Positions 48,410 through 60,184 of a stretch of 64,000 bases of DNA are shown here, piece by piece; positions within the stretch are counted from its first letter, which is position 1, and each line of letters begins with the position of its first letter. The notes under the pieces are model-generated. The model worked only from the letters and a program-made list of their open reading frames with translations, made no database searches and had not been told where the DNA came from. This stretch comes from Xylogone sp. PMI_703. Its lineage: Eukaryota; Ascomycota; Leotiomycetes. A program made the position numbers and the translations under genes. The DNA is taken from contig JAJTUQ010000003.1 in NCBI GenBank assembly GCA_021399445.1, positions 2,418,001 to 2,482,000 of the forward strand, in the 5' to 3' direction.

Positions 48410-49563
48410 ATGAATCTCTCAAACTTGGTCCAGCCTGGTAGACGTCGAACAGAACCATTCTACTCTACAGATTCAAGAGCACAAGTAGCCATGGCCGCTT
48501 CAATGGTTGCAAATCCGTACGCAGCACAGCCAATGCCTCAGCAACAACCACCTTATGGTTATGTCTCTGCTCCTCAGCCGCCTCCTTCGCCACCAGCCGA
48601 TGAGACTTCAAAGTGCTCACTGCCGTCGATATCGAGTCTCCTGGGAGTAGCAGATGGATCGAGGCCACAGGAACAGAGCCAGCAGTCCCAGGGCTCGCCT
48701 CAATGTAAGCCATAGCATTCTGGAGATAATCAAGACTGTAAACTAACAGCAAATGTAGCACAAGCATCATTTTCCAAGTCTGAATATAGACCCAGCTCGG
48801 GCCACCAGTACGGGCCATCACCACCTCTCAGCTCACGAGGAACGCTTCCACCCACTCCTCCAATGCAGTCAGATTCAGGCTTTGACGACCGACAGACGCC
48901 ACCATCAACGGCTTCGTCAGTGTCTCAGTTCCCTATCCACGCGCCCGGCTACTTCTATGAAACCACGGCACCATCAGCAATTGGCAGCGTGGAAGCTCAA
49001 CGACAGGCATCTATGCCACAACGGAGAGTCTCCATGCCACAGATGGGCTACGCTCAGTCACCATTCACTGCCCCACACTACAATCCAAATCCTAGCCCGC
49101 ATGCAATGAACTCATACTACCCAGCTTCTGTGCAAGCGCCTCCACAGCCACAGGTATCTGGTCTTTACTACCAACGACCACTACCACAAGTGAGTACTCC
49201 TTTTTCTGGGACTACGGTAGAGACCCTTCTAACAATGCTTTCTAGAACTTCCCACCACCGTTGATGCCAGTTTCAGTGACACTTACACCCTCATCCGGCA
49301 CAAATCCTTGGCAGCACCATCACTACATTTCACCATCATCAGCAGCTTCTTTTCCACAATCCCAGGATCGATATATCTGTCAGACCTGCAACAAAGCATT
49401 CAGTCGACCGAGTTCCCTGAGGATCCATAGCCACTCACATACTGGCGAGAAACCCTTCAAGTGCCCTCACCACGGATGTGGAAAGGCTTTCAGCGTGAGA
49501 AGCAACATGAAGAGACACGAAAGAGGCTGCCACATTGAGGGTAGTGCCGGTCTTGTGATGTAA
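48410..49563 (+). CDS. mtfA: MtfA-like C2H2 zinc-finger transcription factor
   Basis: The closest family I recognise is MtfA, a nuclear C2H2 regulator of development and secondary metabolism in Aspergillus. Exons are 48410-48704, 48759-49189 and 49246-49563, about 347 residues. The N-terminus begins MNLSNLVQPG. Conserved short blocks are CSLPSISSLLGVADGSRP and LPPTPPMQSDSGFDDRQTPPS, set in Pro/Gln/Ser-rich disordered sequence. Two zinc fingers close the protein: YICQTCNKAFSRPSSLRIHSH (C-x2-C-x12-H-x3-H) and a CPHHGCGKAFSVRSNMKRH finger with C-x4-C and an H-x4-H ending, joined by the TGEKPFK linker. Both introns have TAG acceptors with CTAAC branches. The start is the ATG at 48410; an in-frame GTG nine bases earlier is not an expected start. 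The gene stands alone behind a 12.9 kb gene desert. Confidence 0.78.
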
Positions 49564-52500
49564 AGCCATCAAAAATACCGATGACGACACGCTCCCGAAG
49601 ACCCACGAAATGATTCGATCAAATTCTTTTTCTGTACAAAAAAGTTAACTTCTGTAACAACTTGCTTTTACGTCTTTTTCTTGCACACGGTTAGAATAAT
49701 GACCCGGCGGCATCGACACTTACGATTTGTCCTTTTTTTGCTCTTTCTGGTTGGCTACAATATATACCTTCGCCATGTTCTCTTTTATGAAAAGGAACAT
49801 GAGTGGTTCTGAATTATTAGCGGCGTCTACCTTCGGCTGGATATGAATTTGGGGGTGGTTTTATCTTTTACATTGAGCATTTTCTGCTTGGGGCAAATCT
49901 TGGGAATGGCAAATGGCGAACTGGCGGCAGTATGGGAAACATAACATATACCAAGAGAACAGGCTGTATATTCATTTTGGAGAGAGCTGGGATTTAAAGG
50001 CTCCTATTTGCAAAGGGAGGGAAAGGCAAGAGGATAGGTCTCTGTATACAAATTCCACAGATATACACTGGAAGGAGCTGGGGATTTGCGAAATGAATAA
50101 AAGGGTTACAAATACTGTATAAATATTTCCATACATGTGGTCTCTACGTGGTTCGCATTCCCCTTTCATCACGACTCTCAAAGCCATGCGCAATCTTCAC
50201 ATTCTAAGCCCGATTTTTTCCAGCCTCGGTTTCCACCCCTTTGTCCTTCCACCATCTGATCTGATCTGACATTTTGTCCTACAGAATACGACTACACAAG
50301 TTCAATCATCGATCAGATCAGATCCGATCCGTGTAATGTGTAACTCCGTCTGTACACAACAGCTAACTATGCCGTGTCATTGACAATATCATTGTGGAAC
50401 AGTAACGACGGCAGTACTAGTGAGAGAGTTCAAGCAACACAAGCAACACAAGCAACACAAGCAACACGGCGGCACATCTTATGATCTAGTAACACAAGCA
50501 CCCATCGTGCGTTGTGCGCTGTACGCTTGCACGTTGCACATTGTACGTTTGGTACTACCGAAGCACTGCACTAACCCCCCTTTTCGGGATCAATATACCG
50601 GATGGGTGTATTTCTCCGAGTGGCATATGAGGGTTGGATTTCAATTGAGATGGAGAGAAATGCGACTGTCACTTCAGTGCCTCGGAACGTACGGGGTAAC
50701 CCATTCCTTCTCTTATTCGTGGCGCGGGTGTTCCGAGGGGACGGGATTGAGGTTTAGGTTTTACGGAGGTTTGTTGATTTTGGGTTTGGTTGTGGAATTT
50801 TTCTAAATTACTAAGATATATGTGGTGGTATAAATTATTATATGGGATCTTTGATATTATAATGGTAGTGTTATAGATGTGGCTATGGTTATGGTACGTT
50901 GTCCGATGTATTGATATAGGTGCTGAATAATCGAGTATAGAATTGCATAATGTGGGATATTATGGGATAGAATATGTTAATTACCCTACATTACTTGATT
51001 ATCTTTTATTGCTGTTGCTGCCGTTGGAATCCAGATGGTCTAAGATCCCCTCGAGTCAGAAATTGGAGAGTCGCTTCCGGAGGTATCGCCGGTGGTGCCA
51101 ATTTCCACCTTCTTTTCGTATTCGCACTCCCGTATTGTCCGTATTTTCTATACGAATGACTACTACATAACTTGTGTTTGGCGATCCATTTACTACTCTG
51201 AGAGGAAGGTATTTCAAATTCATTTACCAACATTGCAACGAACGAAGGAGTGTTATACTTGGTTAATTAGGGGTTAGTAGCCTATTTGCCGCGTGACTAC
51301 TCTGCACCGCAGTCACTTAAGGCAGGCACTGCTGATATGTGGCTTGCGTTCTAACTCTCTAGCCCGCTCTGATTCTTTCGACGGCATTTCATCAACGCTC
51401 GCCCTAGGAGCCGTGCCGCGTGGAGTCTAGACAAGGTGCGGGATGTCAACGAACCGTCCCATTATTCCATCTCCATCTTCTCTACATCTCTTGCGTCTGT
51501 GAAAAAATCATTTAAAGAAAGAAAGAATCATCACCAGATCTTCATGCTACCGTACTCCGTGCACCATGGTAGAGGAACGTTGATCTGGACTCCAGGTTGA
51601 TCACCACGCCCAAAAGGCCTGGCCCAAATGTCTTACCCAGAAGAGCGGGAATGGCGATGAGCCGCAACAGATCCGACTCTGAAAGAGAGAGAGAGCCAGC
51701 ATTCCGCTAGGTTACCGTGATCCGTAATCCCTTTGTTCTGGTTCTTGTGCCTGTCCGCAGATATTCGAGTCCACGGTACCGTCCCGAGTAGTGTGCCGAG
51801 CGTGCGTAGCATTACTTCCTTCCCAGAAGCTCGAGAGTTGTGGTTTAATTAAGGTATGTGAGACAAGTGCGGTACTGCACCTTTCGCTATGGTGTTCTTT
51901 TGCTTTTTTCTGCGCACATCATTCCCATTATCGTGGGTTGATGCGGTTTCACCTTCTTTGGTCTTTCCCTCGGTACCTTTCTAGCTTGGCTGGACGACCC
52001 AACCAACCAAGCGATGGGCCGTTCCTTCCAGGAAACTCCCAATTTGGCACAATTCAAGTATCGTTGCTTTTTCTTTGCTTTTTATCTCCATGCAATGCAA
52101 TGTCACTTGATGAATTTGGAATACATGGTAAGAAATGCTGATCACTACAACCTTATGGTACACCGATTGATTTCTCATCTCGTCTTTTTCTCACTAATCT
52201 CAATAAAGTCATTTTTGCTGTTCAACTCCTGGGTCATTGTAGAAGGCGCAAACGTTGGGGTCCAGGGGCATTAAAGATGAGACATACGCCGTGTATGTGA
52301 TCTGAGTCTACTGCACAAACGATCTACGAAGCTGCGTCAGGGTGCATTACGGAAATACTTCCTCTTCAAATACAACCAGTGCCAGAACTACGGAGTAAGA
52401 TAACCCTGCTAATCGGATTCAAGGGATCTGCATCTCGATTTGCGGTGTCTAGGCATCCTCAATCTGCATTCAGGAATGCTTTTGCGGCTACAATTGGGGT

Positions 52501-53517
52501 CGGGACCACTTACAGATAGCGACGCTAACATTTCTCAAAGTCAGGATACTAATGAGATCTTCAGGAAAATGTAGAGCTTCAGAAAGTTGTTGCGATCGCA
52601 AGTATCTTGCGCCTGCATTCCATCATTTCATGCTTGAAGCTATGGCTCGTGTCAAACAACCTTGACGCTAGAGTTCTCCTGGCGAGTCTAGAACTTCAAG
52701 CCGTGGCGGTTTGGACCAGGAGTTCAGTATCATGCACCAACAACTGCCGAGCAAACAGTGGCTCGAGTGGTAAGAAACGAGCCGGTAGTGTGTTGGCTGA
52801 TCGTCGAAGCTTTGAGTGACGGCGATCATGCGGACCAGGGATATCGATACGGCGTAGAACATAAAGGGATATATCCCCGGATCTTCAGCAATGCTGAAGA
52901 TCAAGGCGTCAACATAGGGGTATTTGATTTTCTGAGTAGTATCGAGTTGGAGCGATACGCTCCCTCGGCTCCATGGAGTTGTTCGCTGTAATTGTCTTGC
53001 CTTGCGAAGCGGTGATGATAATAGAACGTCCGTCCAAATGTGAAGCAGAGTGCGATTCTATTGCCGCTCTCCTGAACGTACCCAGCACGGAATCTCAATT
53101 AGAAAGGGCCCTGGTTAATCTGAAAGTAACCATTTGTTTCGGATACATCGTTCCCTAAATATACCAGACGCTCAGCCACCGCTTCAATCTATGAGATGTG
53201 GTTGTGCGTACCACGGCATAAACATCAGCCCTACACCCATTTACACCGTGGCTAGTAGAGAAGTTCGCGCGGCTTGAGACCGGACACCTAGGATGCCGTT
53301 TCAACCCTAGATAATACGTGTGTCGATATTTTGGGCGGCTGGAAGAAGTGGGGTGACATTTTCGTGAAACCTGTGATGTTAGAGAATCTTCGAACCTTGC
53401 CATTATATACAACCTGGAACAAGAAGGTAAATTATGAGACTTTGAGAGAGGTTCGGTTGGGCTCATTTGGTAACTTGCGAAGATTTATCTATTGTTTTAG
53501 TAATGTCCAATCACATC
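49564..53517. other. 4 kb stretch without a supported protein gene
   Basis: This starts with the 3' region of the MtfA-like gene. It contains a 12-base inverted repeat (50258-50269 with 50313-50324), a 9-base tandem repeat (50431-50467), and at 52540-53160 a patchwork of open frames that could be gene decay. No family features were recognised. Confidence 0.45.
50431..50467 (+). repeat. 9-base tandem repeat, about four copies
   Basis: The unit CAAGCAACA is repeated head to tail about four times without mismatch. In an open frame it would read as a Lys-Gln-His triplet repeat, but that frame has no other sign of coding. Confidence 0.85.
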
Positions 53518-53601
53518 GGTTGTATGGTGTAGTGGTAGCACATGAGATTCTGATCTTTCTCGGACCTTCTCGTGACCTGGGTTCGATCCCCAGTACGACC
53601 T
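53518..53601 (+). tRNA. tRNA-Gln (anticodon CTG) with a 13-base intron
   Basis: The acceptor stem pairs GGTTGTA with TACGACC, discriminator T at 53601. The D-arm is GTG...CAC with an AGTGGTAGC loop. The anticodon stem is TGAGA with TCTCG and the loop contains CTG at 53550-53552. The T-arm is CTGGG-TTCGATC-CCCAG. To close the anticodon stem, 13 extra bases must be removed next to the anticodon, which fits the canonical tRNA intron position one base 3' of it. A near copy of TCTCG inside the intron is not used in this fold. Confidence 0.9.
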
Positions 53602-53604
53602 ATC

Positions 53605-53609
53605 TTTTT
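53605..53609 (+). terminator. RNA polymerase III T-run terminator
   Basis: Five T residues lie four bases behind the tRNA-Gln gene, the usual signal that ends RNA polymerase III transcription. Confidence 0.7.
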
Positions 53610-53766
53610 GCCATTTGTTATTATCTTAAGTAAATTGAAAATCGAGAAGAGTGCCATTGTCATAATTTTTTATTTCATCTATCTATATTTTTAGTGTACT
53701 ATTTGAAGCCAGTATCAACATATTTCCTCTGGCTCTATGTGAAACTCCCAACACCTCTCTGCCAAC

Positions 53767-55180
53767 CTAATAATTAGGCTGGTCATTCCAATAAAGTGTG
53801 TCATGTTGAACTTCTGGGCCAGTGGCATAGAGAACCCAGTCAAACTTCAGTTTAATGTACTGGATCAAATGGCTCGCAATCTTGACGTGACCTACGTCGG
53901 TAGGATGATAGAGGGGGCCAATATCATTATGTTGCATGATCCCAGTAGTGTTAAAGTAAGAGACAAATGGGGCAGATGGCCTGCGTGAGTGGTATGTACT
54001 ATTGGTGATGGGATTGTAAAGAACCGGATTAAGCAAGTATTGCGGCGAATTGAAGTATTCGTAGATGTGGTATATTTGAGGGAGGAATGCACTTGACTGC
54101 TCATAGGTATTTCCGACCGTATCAAAACCTTCCCAAAGGGACTATTAAAAGTGATGTAAGTATTTTTTTCAAAATGACAGAAACAAAAGAAACCTGTGAG
54201 GCTTACAATGAGAATAATCTGCGCTTTAGGCCAGACTGCATGAATGCCTTCAATCAACATGATATACTGAGCCACGTAACCATCCGTGGGAACGCCATTG
54301 GCGGAATTCGCATCGTTGGTTCCGAGATTAATAACGACAATGTCTGCTGCTGGATGCTTCGAGAAATCCCAAATCTCTGGTTTATCTCCCCAGATATCGA
54401 TTGCACGACCACTGGTATCAGATGTATGAAACCATTGATAGAACATACCTCTCAGGTTACCATAGCATTGCTTATCATATAGGCAGATTCCTGGATAAGC
54501 AGTTATGGAGTACTCGGTATTTCCAAGACCTGCTGCCAATCCATAAGAGTAACTTGAGAGCCCTTCGAGAGTTGCATATTGGCCAGCCGAAAGAGAGTCA
54601 CCAATTATTTCAACAGTTCGGACGTATTTTGGGAGGCTCACCAAACGCTCTCCTTTTGCTACATGGACAGCACCAATTTGAACACCATAGGCCCAGTTTG
54701 TGACTCGCATCTCGAATGTGGAAGGGCGGATTGGAGTACTGATGTTGGCTCCTGGAGTGCTAGGACTAACCAAAAGATGGGTAGCATTCGTAGTCACATT
54801 GGTAAGTTGCCAGTCCAATCCATCAATTCGATACGCAATCAATGTCGTGTCGGTGGTATATGGGCCAAATGTGATAGCAACCAATTCCCCAGTAAATCCG
54901 AATTTTAGACCTGGATCACTAAGTCATCCAATTCAGCAGCCGAATTGGAGAGAAGGTTAGGAATGAAAACTCACGACCACCATGAGATATGTTTGCTATC
55001 CCATCGTCCTTTGTACGATAGCTCGTGAGCATTCGGCTGATATGTTTTGAATTTATAATTTGACGGATCGATGACAGTATTCGGATAATCGGTAATTCGA
55101 ACCTGTTGGTTCTGATATATCGTGGCAGAAGCCAAGCTCACAATGGCTGCAAATGCAGCTACATATGATGGAAGTATCAT
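53767..55180 (-). CDS. Secreted SGNH/GDSL hydrolase (CE2-like esterase)
   Basis: A likely extracellular esterase of the SGNH/GDSL superfamily, probably acting on acetylated or acylated polysaccharide. Exons are 54975-55180, 54207-54918 and 53767-54141, about 430 residues. The ATG at 55180 opens a signal peptide (MILPSYVAAFAAIVSLASA). An N-terminal beta domain (to about residue 145) resembles the CE2 esterase jelly-roll. The catalytic core shows the nucleophile serine in EIIGDSLSAGQ, GLGNTEYSITAYPG as the second block, LGTNDAN as the third, and the Asp-x-x-His pair in HPTDVGHVKIA. All four SGNH blocks are present. Exon 3 is needed to reach the Asp-His pair. A tandem pair of inverted repeats stands 137-193 bases upstream. 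The exact substrate is not readable from the sequence. Confidence 0.85.
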
Positions 55181-56413
55181 TTCAAAGTCGAATTGGCTTT
55201 GAAAGACTAAGAAGAAAAGGAAGCCAGCTGCAGACAATGACAGAAACAAGGAACTATATTACCTTATGTGCTATTACCTTTCCGCAGCAAGAGAGATCTC
55301 TTTGATCGACGGTAATATACCCATTGATCCAATGGGTATTCCATACTATACCCCTCCGTTGAAGGCGGGGTATGACTTTACCACGCGGAAATGCTATTGT
55401 AAAGTCTATTTACCCATGGCAAGCTTCACAACGAACCGTGTTATGTCGCGATTCCGACATGGAGCACCTGCTAAATTAACCGCAGAGACGAGAATCCCAC
55501 CATTGCTGCGAGTTAGCAGAAAACGGCTACGGAAGCGCGAGAATGATCTCTGAAGTCGAATTCAGTGGTGAAATACAGGTACGGGGTATCTAGTGGGAAG
55601 AATAGATGAATTCTAACATGGGTCAGGTGTGCGGGAACCCATTGAATTGCGGAGGTTTGTTGTGGCTTTCTTCCGGAAAATATGTAGGATGGTGATGTGC
55701 GGAGGAAGTCCCTCCGCATTTCCAGAAGTACCAGATAAGCCATACCAACATTCAGAAAGACGGATTTCCAACACAAACTCCAAAATGATAGCTCCAATCC
55801 TCGTGGCCAATGATCATCGGGGCTGCATATTATGCAAATGCTTATTCAGAGCTGCATAGGATGCATGGAGGCTCAATTGAATTGTGCAATTCTCGCCGGT
55901 TGAGATGACACAAGGTTCCTAGCGCTATGCATGAACACCCCTGAAAGTTTGGGGTTAGGAAATCTCCATTTTGCACGTCAGCGTCTAACCAGGCCAGTCG
56001 CTATGCAAAGGCCCAGCGCCAAAGCACATTTTTCTTCAAGGGAGCTCTTCATCATCTCAAGGCTCAAGCGTGCAGCAGGTAACAGCTTGCAAGATCTGAA
56101 GCGGAAGTAACATCTCAAAACGCGCGTGTCGCCGGCCTCTCCACCCGACTTCCCAAACGGAAAAAAACAAAAGCTGTGGTACCACACCTCCAATCTTAAC
56201 CGCGGTCCTTGGGCCGGGTCGCTCTTATCCTTCTGCAACATCTACTCCGGGGAAGCTCAGCAATGATCCATCACCTATCGCGACTATCATGAAGCTTACC
56301 GCACCTTCACAGCTTCCTGTGGGGGTGTCTTTGCCTTCATCCTCAACTTGGTCATCTTTCCTGCCTGGAATACTGTGCCTTTCGGCTTGACCGCTGTTCA
56401 AACAGCTTGAGCT
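55181..56413. other. Divergent intergenic region, SGNH hydrolase and cnl1
   Basis: This holds both promoters. The SGNH side carries two adjacent inverted repeats at 55317-55339 and 55348-55373, listed separately. No gene is recognised. Confidence 0.5.
55317..55373. promoter_or_regulatory. Tandem pair of inverted repeats upstream of the SGNH hydrolase
   Basis: The first (55317-55339) has perfect 10-base arms, ATACCCATTG and CAATGGGTAT, around ATC. The second (55348-55373) has 7-base arms, ATACCCC and GGGGTAT, around 12 bases that include CCG-N7-CGG. Both share the ATACCC/GGGTAT core, which suggests a binding site for a dimeric regulator of the hydrolase gene. This is inferred from symmetry and position only. 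Confidence 0.45.
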
Positions 56414-56983
56414 ATGGCATCACCAGCTAATTCCATCCCCGATACACAGCTTGGCCTTACAAGCGATGAAATCCAGCTCCTGCGCCATCACCAACAAGCC
56501 GCTGCCTCTCAAGCCGGTGGCTCTTCTTCCTCCCGCGCTGCTTCTCGAGCTTCATCCCAAGGACTTCTTCTCCTCGATGGATCCTCTCTCGCAGCCCTTG
56601 GCCGTCATTTTGATCGGTTGATGCAGCAAATCCAGGACCGGGTTGATTACCTAACAGAACAATCGCAGATGGTGGTGCAGCAACAGTATGATCGAGCGGG
56701 AAATGCGATAGCGGTTGCGGATGCGGAAATTGCGCGATTCCACGATATCTTGAGGCAGATTGATGAGCTTGAGGTGGACTTTGATCGGATTAGACATATC
56801 AGGGATATTGTCAGAGGCTACAGGCAGAGAGTCGAAGAAATGGAGTCGAGGGTCGAGCATAGCGGGTCTAGCAGCAGGCATAGGCATCATTCACATTCTT
56901 CTCATGGCCATTCACATTCTCATGGTCATTCTCACAGTCACGGGCATGGACATACATCTTCCACCTCTAGTAGGAGGCATTGA
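56414..56983 (+). CDS. cnl1: Cnl1-like subunit of BLOC-1
   Basis: This matches fungal Cnl1, a small coiled-coil subunit of BLOC-1 that acts on endosomes. It is a single exon of 189 residues. Residues 1-50 are polar (TSDEIQLLRHHQQAAASQAGG, Ser-rich). The conserved region is LDGSSLAALGRHFDRLMQQIQDR followed by VDYLTEQSQMVVQQQYDRAGNAI, ADAEIARFHDILRQIDELEVDFDRI and RHIRDIVRGYRQRVEEME, all helical with heptad spacing. The tail from about residue 150 is a histidine/serine/glycine repeat (HSHSHGHSHSHGHGH-like), unusual for this subunit. The start is the first ATG, directly after a short leader. Confidence 0.82.
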   Translation: MASPANSIPDTQLGLTSDEIQLLRHHQQAAASQAGGSSSSRAASRASSQGLLLLDGSSLAALGRHFDRLMQQIQDRVDYLTEQSQMVVQQQYDRAGNAIAVADAEIARFHDILRQIDELEVDFDRIRHIRDIVRGYRQRVEEMESRVEHSGSSSRHRHHSHSSHGHSHSHGHSHSHGHGHTSSTSSRRH

Positions 56984-58097
56984 AACCGGGATGCCGGAGT
57001 ACATTCGGCAGTGGCAAAAATTGGTGTAAGACCACAAAAAGGGAGGACATGGAAAAGGATCAAAATTTTGGGTCTATCATGTTATGAGATGGAAGAGAAA
57101 ATAGCCTCACGGCTGGCAAGATGGTATGCCTCGCGGCTCCCTGGTTTGGTTTGGCGTTTATTTGGGTGGTCTTCTTTTCCCGCATCAATACCCAAAAGCG
57201 TATGGAGGTGGTTTGTTTGTTTTATTATTTCTTTTGTTTTGTTCAATTGGTGATCTTGAAGCGACAACTACTTGAGTCTATAAGGATTTTTTAATGTTTT
57301 TTTGTCTCGGACAGACGTGTTCCTTTCCTTCGAGTGTTATATTACTTCAACGTTGTAATAGAGTTTATCCGAATAGTGTATGAGGTAGAGTAGCAAACCG
57401 AGTCAAATTGTTTTCGCAATTGATAGCCTGTCTGGACTTGAGGCTGCGAACTCTGTACCTATGATATTCCCAACACATGGCTCTGGGGCTCCCGGCCGAG
57501 GTACAGCCGTTGCGTGGCATTGTTGGAACCCTCCATCTTGGTTGGCTAGGACTGATCAGGCAGGTTGATAGGATACAACCAGGGAACCCACGAGAGGATA
57601 TATTAATAAAGTAGGGTATTATCGAACCTCAAGAGCGCTTCTCCAACATCTGGCTTCCCCTCTTTGAATAATGAAATGGTTATTCTCGTCCCGACGTCAT
57701 GCTACAAGGACGAGCACGTGGCCCACGGCATGGACGAAAGGAGACTTGGCGGATGCTCCATCTCATAGAACTACGAATGTTTTGATAACGGTGCTCTACA
57801 TTGCCGTAAGCAATTAGAGCTATGCTTAGCCGCTTTTGATCTGATAATAAATCAGTCAGTACATCAACACAGAATAATATGGGGCTAGAGAAGTACAGTA
57901 CAATGACGAGGCTGACAAGGCTGATTCCATCAACGTATCGGAATATTTTCGGGGCATGAATTAGCGCCATTTTTGTTTATCAGCGATAGGAGGCTCGGAT
58001 TTCTTTATCGAGGAACTCAAGCTCGCTTTTCATCCCAGCTTTCATCTTTACAATACCAGCGCTCCATAGTCCTGTTGCGGTCAATCAGCTCACTAAC
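56984..58097. other. Intergenic region between cnl1 and spp1
   Basis: This holds the cnl1 3' region and the spp1 promoter. A 96-codon frame on the minus strand at 57680-57970 has no family features. Nothing else is recognised. Confidence 0.45.
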
Positions 58098-60184
58098 ATG
58101 GACTCTGAATCTGAGGGCTCTTCCCCTCAAGCAATGGGCGAAGATAATCTAGCTGTAAGTGGAATCGCGCTCTTACAGCGAGAATGATTCTACCGGCTTC
58201 TCTAGCGGGTTGTCAGCCTCGAGGTCGAGCTCTTCGCATTTCTGCTCGACACTGTATCTATGTTCGTCATGACATATTACTGACCTATATTGGTTTCTAT
58301 AGGCAACTGCAGCAAACCTCTCGATCTCTGAAGGTCAACCACAAGACTCTTTTATGATTCAGCCTTCTCAGGCGGCTGGTGTTCAGACCACCGAAAAGCC
58401 CTTCAAGTTCAAGTACGCGCAGGCTGCACCTTGCCCACCTGGTATTTCTCCAGTAGAGTGGAACAAGATCTACACCGCGGCAGATTCGAGACACTATCAC
58501 GCTCACAACTCTAGCGCCGTCGAGTCTAAAAAACTGAGGGAGAGTGGTGCTACGCGCATTCTTGCTCTCCAGATTCTCGAAGAGCGACAAGCCAAAGCCG
58601 CACTTGCAGCCAACCAACCTCCGGGAGGTGATACAATGGGTGGCAAGAAGACTAAAGCTCCTAAGGTCAAGAAGGCCAATGCCTCTGAGCACATGAGCAC
58701 TGAGGCATCTAGCTCTCGAGATGTCACTCCTGGTGGGGACAAGAAAGCCACTGGCATTGCAGAGCAAGCTAAGGTAGAGAAGAGCATTGGCAAGGCATCT
58801 TCTGCTACTCCATCTTCATCAAAGCAAGGTACTCCTGTTCCTGGAGCCTCGAAGACTACCGACCCCGCTGTCAAAGAGAAGGGTACGATCAAGAAGAAGG
58901 GTACAGCAGCTCCAGTCAGGAAGATCAAGAAGACGGAGACCAAAGGCAAAGCTAAAGGTATGTCATCATTTCCCTACTGCTTTCTATTACTTTTGTTTCA
59001 CTCATTAGGTGTTGGAATACCCTGCTGACTTCTCGCCTTTAGCTTCTGCTGATGATGACTCTGAGACCGACAGCTCTACCGGTTCTGTCTACTGCATCTG
59101 TCGTAAGGGTGATAACCACTCGACTATGGTTGAATGCGAGGGATGCGGCGAATGGTTCCATTGCTCTTGCATGGGTATCGACGAGGGCGACGCAAAAGAA
59201 TTGCTTGAACACTTTGCATGCCCAAAGTGCAAGTCTGACACACTGAAGACGACTTACAAGCGTATGTGTCGTTACTACAACGTCGCTGGTTGTCGCAAGG
59301 CAGCCCAGGTTGGTAACAATCCTCCTAGCAAGTATTGTTCTGAGGAACATGCGAGAGCGTTTTTCGAGTATGTTTCCAGCCTTGCTCGTTCCGACAAAGC
59401 ACAAGCCTTGGGTGGCATATTGAGCAAAAGCGAAATGGCAGAGCTTATGAAGCAATCCACCACTTTCGAAGCCTTCTCAGCTCTCGGCCAGAAGCCAATT
59501 CTGCCAAAAACAGAAGGTGCTGACGCAAGTACGTCTTCACTTGCCCTTATTAGACAGTAGAAAACTAACATGTTTATAGGCCGCCCTATCGGACTTGACT
59601 ACCTCACTGACGAGGAGAAGCAGATCCTGGAGGAGCTCAAGGTTAGCCGAGAGAAATGCAACAAGCGCATTGAAGCTTTCCGTAACCAACAGCGCCTTCT
59701 GGGCATGATGATCCGCCGTTATCGAGTTGCCAACAAAATCCTCAATATTCCTGACAAGGAAAGTGTCTGTGGATATGACCCTCGTCTAGCTATGAACGAA
59801 GCCCAGTTCGCACGCTACTTTCAGTCCAATGAGTGTAAGACCGCATTCGAGACAAAGCTGCTCGGTCCTCGCACCCCTGAAACTATGAATATTGGTCTCG
59901 CAAGACTTTATCCTAGAGAAGGAGTCCCCACGGAAGCCGAGGTCCAGGACGAGCTCAAGAGCATGTGTCTCACTCGCATCAGTCTTAAGGCCGGTAGTCG
60001 CAAGAAGTGCCGCCATGACGACTGGGTTAACATCCATAATGAGGACTACGCCTTGAACATCAGCAACGTGAAGGAAGAACTGGCGGCTATTGACCAGAAG
60101 GAGAAGGACATCATCGAAGATGCGGAGACTCGTGAGGCAACGAAGGAGTACGACGCACATAACACCGTTGAAGTCCTCTTCTAA
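58098..60184 (+). CDS. spp1: Spp1/CFP1-like PHD-finger subunit of COMPASS
   Basis: Spp1 is the H3K4me-binding PHD subunit of the Set1/COMPASS histone methyltransferase; in yeast it also links chromatin loops to the meiotic recombination machinery. Exons are 58098-58154, 58303-58957, 59043-59528 and 59580-60184, about 600 residues. The N-terminal 230 residues are basic and disordered (GKKTKAPKVKKANA, KKKGTAAPVRKIKK). The PHD finger is VYCICRKGDNHSTMVECEGCGEWFHCSCMGID, then FACPKCKS. A second cysteine cluster follows (RMCRYYNVAGCRKAAQ, SKYCSEEHARAF), as in CFP1/Spp1. The C-terminal part has a coiled-coil helix (EKQILEELKVSREKCNKRIEAFRNQQ split across motifs) and a KKCRHDDWVNIH zinc-like end. 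The third intron falls in phase 1 and joins DAS to RPIGLDYLTDEEK. Confidence 0.9.

Noticed and set aside
57680..57970. 96-codon frame on the minus strand
   Set aside because: One hydrophobic stretch only, no family match and no splice partners.
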